DNA of 14,085 nt, from contig CANHPI010000026.1 of the NCBI GenBank assembly GCA_947462425.1, positions 1-14,085 on the forward strand, read 5' to 3'. Every line of letters starts with the position of its first letter. Position 1 is the stretch's first letter. The translations under genes were made by a program, and so were the position numbers. This DNA comes from Bacteroidota bacterium (GTDB taxonomy: Bacteria; Bacteroidota; Bacteroidia; B-17B0; B-17BO). Of the stretch, positions 12,890-14,085 are shown one piece after another. Below the pieces are notes generated by a model that was given only the letters and a program-made list of their open reading frames with translations, did not search any database and was not told the DNA's origin.

Positions 12890-14085
12890 ATGATAAAAAT
12901 AACTCTACCAGACGGTTCCATTCGTGATTACGAAAAAGGAATTACTGCAATGCAAGTTGCAACAAGCATTAGCGAAGGTTTAGCCCGCAATGTATTAGCC
13001 GCAAAAATTAATAGTATAGTTGTTGATGCAAACACATCTATTAATGAAAACAGCACCTTAAGTTTATTGACGTGGAATGATGAAGAAGGTAAAAATACGC
13101 TTTGGCATTCATCTGCACATTTATTAGCAGAAGCATTAGAAGCATTATATCCAAATGTGAAATTTTGGGTTGGACCACCTTTAGAATCTGGTTTTTATTA
13201 TGACGTTGATTTAAATGGTGAAGTTTTAACACCCGCTGATTTTGAAAAAATTGAAGCTAAAATGTTAGAATTAGCTCGTTTAAATAGTGTATTTGTTCGC
13301 AAAGAAATTAGTAAAGCGGATGCAATCAAATATTTTACCGACAAAGATGACTCATATAAATTAGATTTATTAGAGCGTTTAGACGACGGTAATATTTCAT
13401 TATATACTCAAGGTAATTTCACGGATTTATGTCGTGGACCACATATTCCAAATACTGGATTTATTAAAGCTGTAAAGGTTTTAAATATTGCTGGTGCTTA
13501 TTGGAAAGGCGACGAGAAAAACAAAATGTTGACTCGCATTTATGGTATTGCTTTTCCTAAGGATAAGGAACTAAAAGAATATTTAGTTTTATTGGAAGAA
13601 GCTAAAAAGCGTGATCATCGTAAGTTAGGTAAGGAATTAGAATTATTTACTTTCTCTGAAAAAGTGGGGCTTGGTTTACCATTATGGTTGCCAAAAGGTG
13701 CGATGTTACGCGAACGTTTAATTCAGTTTATGCAAAAGGCGCAAATGAAAGCGGGTTATTTACCTGTTGTTACGCCTCATATTGCTCAAAAGGAATTATA
13801 CGTTTGTTCTGGACATTACGAAAAATACGGAGCAGATTCATTTCAACCAATTAAAACACCTCACGAAGGTGAAGAGTTTTACTTAAAACCAATGAATTGC
13901 CCGCATCACTGCGAAATTTATAAATCGTCACCAAAATCTTACAAAGATTTGCCTATACGTTACGCAGAGTTTGGAACGGTTTATCGTTATGAGCAAAAAG
14001 GAGAACTACACGGTTTAACACGTGTTCGTGGCTTTACTCAAGATGATGCGCATTTATTTGTTCGTCCGGATCAAGTAAAAGAAGA
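12890..14085 (+). CDS. thrS: Threonyl-tRNA synthetase, 5' part (3' end outside window)
   Basis: The first 398 codons of an enzyme that is normally about 640-650 residues, cut by the window edge. ThrRS charges tRNA-Thr with threonine in the cytoplasm. Domains in order: the N-terminal TGS domain ([10 protein letters not shown] onward, to about 60); the editing domain that removes mis-attached serine, with HSSAH (His73 and His77) and CRGPH (Cys181 and His185); and the class II catalytic core beginning near 265, with the zinc-ligand cysteine in MNCPHH (Cys337) and motif 2 [15 protein letters not shown] followed by [11 protein letters not shown]. All editing and zinc residues in view are kept. The missing C-terminal part holds motif 3 and the anticodon-binding domain, which would be the part that reads the leader hairpin. 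Its start is supported by the purine-rich stretch 4 nt upstream. Confidence 0.97.
   Translation, partial: MIKITLPDGSIRDYEKGITAMQVATSISEGLARNVLAAKINSIVVDANTSINENSTLSLLTWNDEEGKNTLWHSSAHLLAEALEALYPNVKFWVGPPLESGFYYDVDLNGEVLTPADFEKIEAKMLELARLNSVFVRKEISKADAIKYFTDKDDSYKLDLLERLDDGNISLYTQGNFTDLCRGPHIPNTGFIKAVKVLNIAGAYWKGDEKNKMLTRIYGIAFPKDKELKEYLVLLEEAKKRDHRKLGKELELFTFSEKVGLGLPLWLPKGAMLRERLIQFMQKAQMKAGYLPVVTPHIAQKELYVCSGHYEKYGADSFQPIKTPHEGEEFYLKPMNCPHHCEIYKSSPKSYKDLPIRYAEFGTVYRYEQKGELHGLTRVRGFTQDDAHLFVRPDQVKE

Overview
The window looks like a low-GC (roughly 30% by eye) chromosomal segment from a member of the Bacteroidota. The support is threefold: TAnnTTTG -7 promoter boxes in front of most transcription units; an almost complete lack of Shine-Dalgarno sequences; and a familiar set of Bacteroidota housekeeping genes (tRNA hydroxylase MiaE, an alkyltransferase-like protein, a LuxE-like acyl-protein synthetase, YceI with a MarR regulator, Wzx/Wzz/Wzy, thrS). 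I cannot assign a genus. No tRNA, rRNA, CRISPR array, insertion sequence or phage gene is visible.

Layout. 1-1350 (+): 3' part of aconitase, closed by a strong terminator. 1562-2404 (+): a free-standing gene with its own near-consensus promoter and a perfect palindromic terminator. It encodes a secreted homologue of LipL32, the major surface lipoprotein of pathogenic Leptospira, with the calcium-site residues apparently kept but no lipobox. 2629-3123 (-): an unknown lipoprotein. 3166-4504 (+): a LuxE-like acyl-protein synthetase followed after 1 nt by an alkyltransferase-like protein whose catalytic Cys is Ala. 4606-9580 (+): a polysaccharide assembly block of a Wzx flippase, two paralogous Wzz-type chain-length proteins and a Wzy/WaaL-type polymerase or ligase, the last three overlapping. 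It has no glycosyltransferase, Wza or kinase inside the window. A bidirectional terminator separates it from ndk. 9760-12674 (-): ndk, a small Cys-rich lipoprotein, miaE, marR and yceI. 12890-14085 (+): 5' part of thrS, divergent from yceI.

How the parts work together. yceI and marR form a small regulated unit. The yceI promoter carries two tandem copies of ATGTT-N2-AACAT directly behind the -7 box, the likely MarR operator. A minus-strand hairpin with a U-tract sits between the two genes and should attenuate marR. The flippase, chain-length proteins and polymerase are a Wzx/Wzy-type surface polysaccharide export and polymerisation module whose sugar-transferase genes must lie elsewhere.

The two most notable items are the LipL32-like protein and the thrS leader. 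The leader holds a 5-bp stem with a 7-nt loop that reads as a tRNA-Thr anticodon arm (U33, anticodon UGU) right in front of the thrS start codon. This suggests autogenous translational control by ThrRS, analogous to the E. coli thrS operator. Neither has been checked against databases; all family comparisons are from memory.
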